Positions 6,761 through 9,603 of a stretch of DNA of 9,603 bases are shown in pieces. This DNA is from Candidatus Zipacnadia bacterium. Lineage in GTDB: Bacteria; Armatimonadota; Zipacnadia; Zipacnadales; UBA5352. The DNA is taken from positions 1 to 9,603 of the forward strand of contig JALGUI010000280.1 of assembly GCA_029820915.1 (NCBI GenBank), written 5' to 3'. Within the stretch, counting starts at the first letter, position 1; every line of letters starts with the position of its first letter. The position numbers were made by a program, and so were the translations under genes. The notes under the pieces were generated by a model. That model saw only the letters and a program-made list of their open reading frames with translations. It did no database searches and was not told the DNA's origin.

Positions 6761-6927
6761 CCGCAGGAGTTGGGATGTGGCCCGCCGGCTTGGCGGTGGG
6801 AGCGCCGAATCCGCCCGGTGGCGCATTCTTACATGCCTTGTGAGATGCGCGGCCCGACGGGCATCGACTCAGTGCCTGCACAATCGAGTCGCTACAGGCC
6901 TTGCGTTCGTGCAGGGAGGGTACAAGT
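6761..6927 (+). other. Long 5' leader of the stalk-domain gene
   Basis: This stretch lies between the predicted promoter and the ATG at 6928. It contains small hairpins (CCGCC-GGCTT-GGCGG at about 6782-6796 and GCGCC...GGCGC at about 6802-6824) and a 22-codon ORF (6775-6843) with AGGAG 5 bases upstream of its ATG. I recognise no known riboswitch core. The Shine-Dalgarno of the main gene, GGGAGGG, sits 7 bases before its ATG. Confidence 0.35.
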
Positions 6928-8715
6928 ATGGACAGGCTTGGTTCACTGTTCTGGAGTGGCATGACCGCGCTGGCGCTGCTGGGCATGCTTGCGAGCATCG
7001 CCGGCCCGACCGCCCTCGCAGGACCGATCGTCAGGATCACCGAACCCAGCCACGGCCAAGTCGTTCAGAGCCAGATCCTCATCAACGTTGCCTTCCGCAC
7101 CGACTCCAACCAGCCGATCACCAGGCTCGAGCTGCTGATCGATGAGGGCGTTGTACGCCAGTACGTCCTGGCGACACCGCGTCTCGAGGGGTCGCAGTCC
7201 TTCTCGTGGGACTTCACCACCCAGGCGGGCAGCACGCACAACATCAGCGCGCGGGCTATCGACGCCGCGGGGGAGGTCGGCTCCGCCACCATCAGCGTGA
7301 CCGTGACCGGCGCCACCACCGTCGGCTCGGGCGGCCAAGACCGCGTCCCGCCCGTCATCAACATCTACTATCCCGCGCAGGGCGCCGAGCTGTCGGGCGA
7401 GGTCGAGGTGAAGGCCGAGGCCAGCGACAACGTCGGCGTCAGGTACGTCTTCTTCTACATCGACGGCAAGCTGCACAAGATGATCATGAACGCTCCGCCC
7501 TTCGTGGACCTGTGGGATACGGCCCGGGTCCCCGACGGCCCGCACGTGCTGCAGGCGAGGGCCATGGACGAGAGCGAGAACGCCGGGACCTCCGCCGAGG
7601 TCACGGTGTTTGTCCGCAACCACGACATGACGACGGCGCCGGGCGAGACGCTGCAGCCCTACGGCAGCACGCAGACGCCGCCGCCCGTCGGCACACAGCC
7701 GACCGTGACCCGCAGTCAGTTCGCCGATGTGCAGGACGAGCAGCCCACCCTTATGGCGGTGGCCACGGATGATGACGCGCATGCCGCCCCGGTCGGCTAC
7801 GTGCCGGCGATCGGCGATGACCGGGCCGCCGCACGGACCTCGCAGCCACGGCTGCTGGCCGCCGCCGAGTTCTCGCCGCGGCTGACCGCGCCGCAGCGGC
7901 TGCCCGAGGAGGGCCTGCGCACCGACATCGAGCGCCTGCCCAGCACCGCGGCCGGTGTCATCCTGGAGCCCGGCTGGGTGGTCGTCGAGCCGTGTCTCCA
8001 GGTGTCGCCCGCGCCCGAGCGTCTCGCGGCGCGCACCACCACGCCGATCCGAAGCCTGGCCCCGAGCGAAGCGCTCGCCGTAGACACGTCGAGCGCGGAC
8101 ACCATCGTGACGCCCTCGACGGCCGAGGGCGAGCTGGGCACCGTGGTGGGCCTGATCGAGCCCGGCCCGCGCACGACGGTCCCTGCCCGCGCCCTGGGTG
8201 ACTTCCCGGCGCTGAGCTTCGGCGCCATCGATGACGCGGCGGGCACCACGCGCATCGCGGTGCTGCCCGAGCGAGCGGCGCGCGCGGCGATCCCCGCCGA
8301 CGGCCGCGTCACTCGCCCCGGCGAGCCGGCCATCGCGCCCGTCGCCTCGATGTCCTTCGAGGACGTGGCGGTGCTGTTCGACAGCGAGACGCTCGAGCTG
8401 CTCACGCAGCCCGAGGCGCGTGACGGCATCTCGATTGCGCCGCTGCGCGAGATCTTCGAGCACAGCGACGGGGTGCTCTACTGGTACCCGATCGAGAAGC
8501 GCGTGAGGGCGGTACGGCCCGGAACCGATATTCACATCCAGATCGGTGACGCGGCCGTGCAGGTCAACGAGGACGCGCGAGTGCTGCAGGTGGCGCCCTA
8601 CATCAAGCACGGCCGGACCATGGTGCCGCTGCAGTTCATCGCGGACACCCTCAACGTGACCGTCACCTTCAATCCCGCGACAGGCCAGATCTGTCTGACG
8701 AGCAACGACTTCTAG
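6928..8715 (+). CDS. Exported Ig-like protein with C-terminal copper-amine-oxidase-N-like (stalk) domain
   Basis: The product is 595 residues. The ATG at 6928 has GGGAGGG 7 bases upstream and opens a signal peptide (MDRLGSLFWSGMTALALLGM, cleavage likely after TALA at residue 31). About residues 33-127 and 141-229 are two bacterial Ig-like domains; the second (VINIYYPAQGAELSG, VRYVFFYIDGKL, DGPHVLQARAMDESENAG) fits the Big_7-type pattern. Residues about 230-480 form a low-complexity linker rich in Ala, Pro, Thr, Glu and Arg. Residues about 480-595 match the copper amine oxidase N-terminal-like domain (SIAPLREIFEHSDGVLYWYP, RTMVPLQFIADTLNVTVTFN). That domain occurs on surface proteins of Firmicutes and Armatimonadota and does not imply oxidase activity. 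The likely role is cell-surface structure or adhesion. It has its own promoter and a terminator-like end, so it is probably monocistronic. Confidence 0.85.
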   Translation: MDRLGSLFWSGMTALALLGMLASIAGPTALAGPIVRITEPSHGQVVQSQILINVAFRTDSNQPITRLELLIDEGVVRQYVLATPRLEGSQSFSWDFTTQAGSTHNISARAIDAAGEVGSATISVTVTGATTVGSGGQDRVPPVINIYYPAQGAELSGEVEVKAEASDNVGVRYVFFYIDGKLHKMIMNAPPFVDLWDTARVPDGPHVLQARAMDESENAGTSAEVTVFVRNHDMTTAPGETLQPYGSTQTPPPVGTQPTVTRSQFADVQDEQPTLMAVATDDDAHAAPVGYVPAIGDDRAAARTSQPRLLAAAEFSPRLTAPQRLPEEGLRTDIERLPSTAAGVILEPGWVVVEPCLQVSPAPERLAARTTTPIRSLAPSEALAVDTSSADTIVTPSTAEGELGTVVGLIEPGPRTTVPARALGDFPALSFGAIDDAAGTTRIAVLPERAARAAIPADGRVTRPGEPAIAPVASMSFEDVAVLFDSETLELLTQPEARDGISIAPLREIFEHSDGVLYWYPIEKRVRAVRPGTDIHIQIGDAAVQVNEDARVLQVAPYIKHGRTMVPLQFIADTLNVTVTFNPATGQICLTSNDF

Positions 8716-8717
8716 TG

Positions 8718-8746
8718 CGGTTGGCCGCGATCGGCGCGGCCGACCG
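8718..8746 (+). terminator. Strong hairpin directly after the stalk-protein stop codon
   Basis: CGGTTGGCCGCG (8718-8729) pairs with CGCGGCCGACCG (8735-8746) over 12 bp with one G-U, closing a 5-base loop, ATCGG. It starts two bases after the TAG. It lacks a T-tract, so it may protect the mRNA 3' end or act with the next hairpin. Confidence 0.6.
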
Positions 8747-8755
8747 CCGCCTCTC

Positions 8756-8793
8756 AGCCAGCCCCAGGGCCACTCGCTTGGGGCTGGTTCTGT
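8756..8793 (+). terminator. Intrinsic-type terminator
   Basis: CCAGCCCCA (8758-8766) pairs perfectly with TGGGGCTGG (8779-8787) around a 12-base loop, followed by TTCTGT. The T-tract is short, but the stem strength and its place between two genes fit a Rho-independent terminator. Confidence 0.65.
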
Positions 8794-8808
8794 ACCGGGA
8801 GTTGTCAG

Positions 8809-8829
8809 GTTCGAGTTCCGAGTTTCGAG
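8809..8829. repeat. Three degenerate 7-bp tandem units
   Basis: GTTCGAG, TTCCGAG and TTTCGAG follow each other directly upstream of lysA. Each differs from the others by one or two bases. No function is apparent; it could be a slippage remnant. Confidence 0.5.
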
Positions 8830-8888
8830 CAACGACACGCGGCGCAGGCCGGCGAGGGGGCGCCTGCCGATCGCGAAAGGCTGCGAAG

Positions 8889-9603
8889 ATGACGACCGAG
8901 AACAGCATGCTGATCGTCAACGACCGCGGGCATCTGGTCGTGGGCGGATGCGACGTGGTGGAACTCGCACACAAGTACGGGACGCCGCTGTACCTGTACG
9001 ATGAGGGGCGCATCCGCGCGCGCTGCCGGGAGTACATCGCCGAGTTCTCCGGCCGCTACTCAAGCGTCGAGATCGCCTACGCGGGCAAGGCGGGCCTGAC
9101 CACCGGCCTGTGCCGGCTGATGCACCAGGAGGGCATGGGCCTGGACGTCGCCTCAGCGGGCGAGCTGCACACGGCGCTGCACGCCGGCTTCCCGCCCGCC
9201 CGCATCAAGATGCACGGGAACTTCAAGTCGAACCTCGAGTACCGCATGGCGCTCGAGTCCGGTGTCGGACGCGTGGTGGTTGACAGCCTGATCGAGCTGC
9301 GCCAGCCTGGGCGCGCAAGCTGGGCATGGTCGCCGACATCCTCATTCGCGTGCGGCCCGGCATCGACACGCACACCCACGAGCTCATCCAGACCGGGCAA
9401 GTGGACAGCAAGTTCGGGCTTGGCATCTACGGCGGCGAGGCACAGCAGGCCGTGGAAATGGCGCGGGACCTCGACGGCCTGCGCCTGCAAGGCATACACT
9501 GCCACATCGGCAGCCAGCTTCTGGAGACCGACGCCTTCGAGCGCGCCGTGGACCACATGGTCGAGTTCATCGCCGAGATGCGTGCCGAGGCGGGATGCGA
9601 GTG
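8889..9603 (+). CDS. lysA: Diaminopimelate decarboxylase, frameshifted and cut by window edge
   Basis: This PLP enzyme decarboxylates meso-diaminopimelate to lysine in the cytoplasm. The ATG at 8889 has AAAGG 8 bases upstream. The family signatures are clear. YAGKAGLTTGLCRL carries the PLP lysine (residue 67). GLDVASAGELHTAL, KMHGNFKSN and RVVVDSLIEL follow. After about 9305 the match continues in another frame: RPGIDTHTHELIQTG, DSKFGLGIYGG and HCHIGSQLLETD. A single missing G (CAGCCTGG in place of CAGGCCTGG) restores RQAWARKLGMVADILIRV exactly, so the break is a one-base deletion between 9305 and 9306. The original frame has no stop before the window end. No mutation is seen elsewhere, so an assembly or sequencing error is more likely than a true pseudogene. 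An ornithine/arginine-type decarboxylase relative is less likely given the HTHE and SKFG motifs. Confidence 0.88.
   Translation, partial: MTTENSMLIVNDRGHLVVGGCDVVELAHKYGTPLYLYDEGRIRARCREYIAEFSGRYSSVEIAYAGKAGLTTGLCRLMHQEGMGLDVASAGELHTALHAGFPPARIKMHGNFKSNLEYRMALESGVGRVVVDSLIELRQPGRASWAWSPTSSFACGPASTRTPTSSSRPGKWTASSGLASTAARHSRPWKWRGTSTACACKAYTATSAASFWRPTPSSAPWTTWSSSSPRCVPRRDAS

Noticed and set aside
6775..6843. 22-codon leader ORF annotated as a gene
   Set aside because: The predicted transcription start overlaps its Shine-Dalgarno, and the peptide has no recognisable feature; kept only as part of the leader observation.
6943..8838. Minus-strand open frame of 631 codons opposite the stalk-domain gene
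   Set aside because: Same shadow composition; it starts inside the repeat and terminator region and has no domain signal.

Overview
This is a very GC-rich bacterial window. It carries several large secreted proteins with carbohydrate-binding or glycosidase-like folds, one surface protein with a copper-amine-oxidase-N-terminal ('stalk') domain, and a lysA-type diaminopimelate decarboxylase. The mix of LamG, NPCBM-like, GH123/DUF4091-like, CBM9-like, Ig-like and stalk domains suggests an environmental polysaccharide degrader. Armatimonadota is my first guess, with other heterotrophic lineages such as Planctomycetota or Hydrogenedentota possible. No rRNA, tRNA, transposase or CRISPR array is visible.

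Layout. Positions 1-646 on the minus strand hold two small membrane proteins that look like tandem paralogues; their stop and start codons overlap, and the second runs off the left edge. After a divergent gap, a plus-strand block of three exported proteins follows. The first is a 956-residue multidomain glycoside-hydrolase-like protein (802-3672). The second is a 458-residue CBM9-like protein (3875-5251). The third (mature part from about 5460, ending 6662) belongs to a conserved exported family often labelled 'asparagine synthetase B'. The gap between the first two genes holds a long hairpin with a perfect 16-bp stem. The junction between the second and third holds a palindromic 18-bp repeat and six tandem 15-bp units, exactly where the third gene should start. 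A separate unit follows: a good sigma70-type promoter (6732-6760), a long leader, and a 595-residue Ig-like plus stalk-domain protein (6928-8715) ending in two strong hairpins. The window closes inside lysA (8889 to the edge), which is broken by an apparent one-base deletion near 9305.

How the genes fit together. The three-gene block looks like an extracellular glycan-handling cluster: a candidate hydrolase, a sugar-binding partner, and an exported protein with a possible Cys-based active site. This is inference from domain types and proximity. The stalk protein and lysA appear to be independent units.

The points most worth a second look are the hairpin at 3710-3789, the in-frame 30-bp duplication in the CBM9 domain, the repeat array that has displaced or obscured the third gene's start, the lysA frameshift, and the presence of the 'asparagine synthetase B'-like family in this setting.
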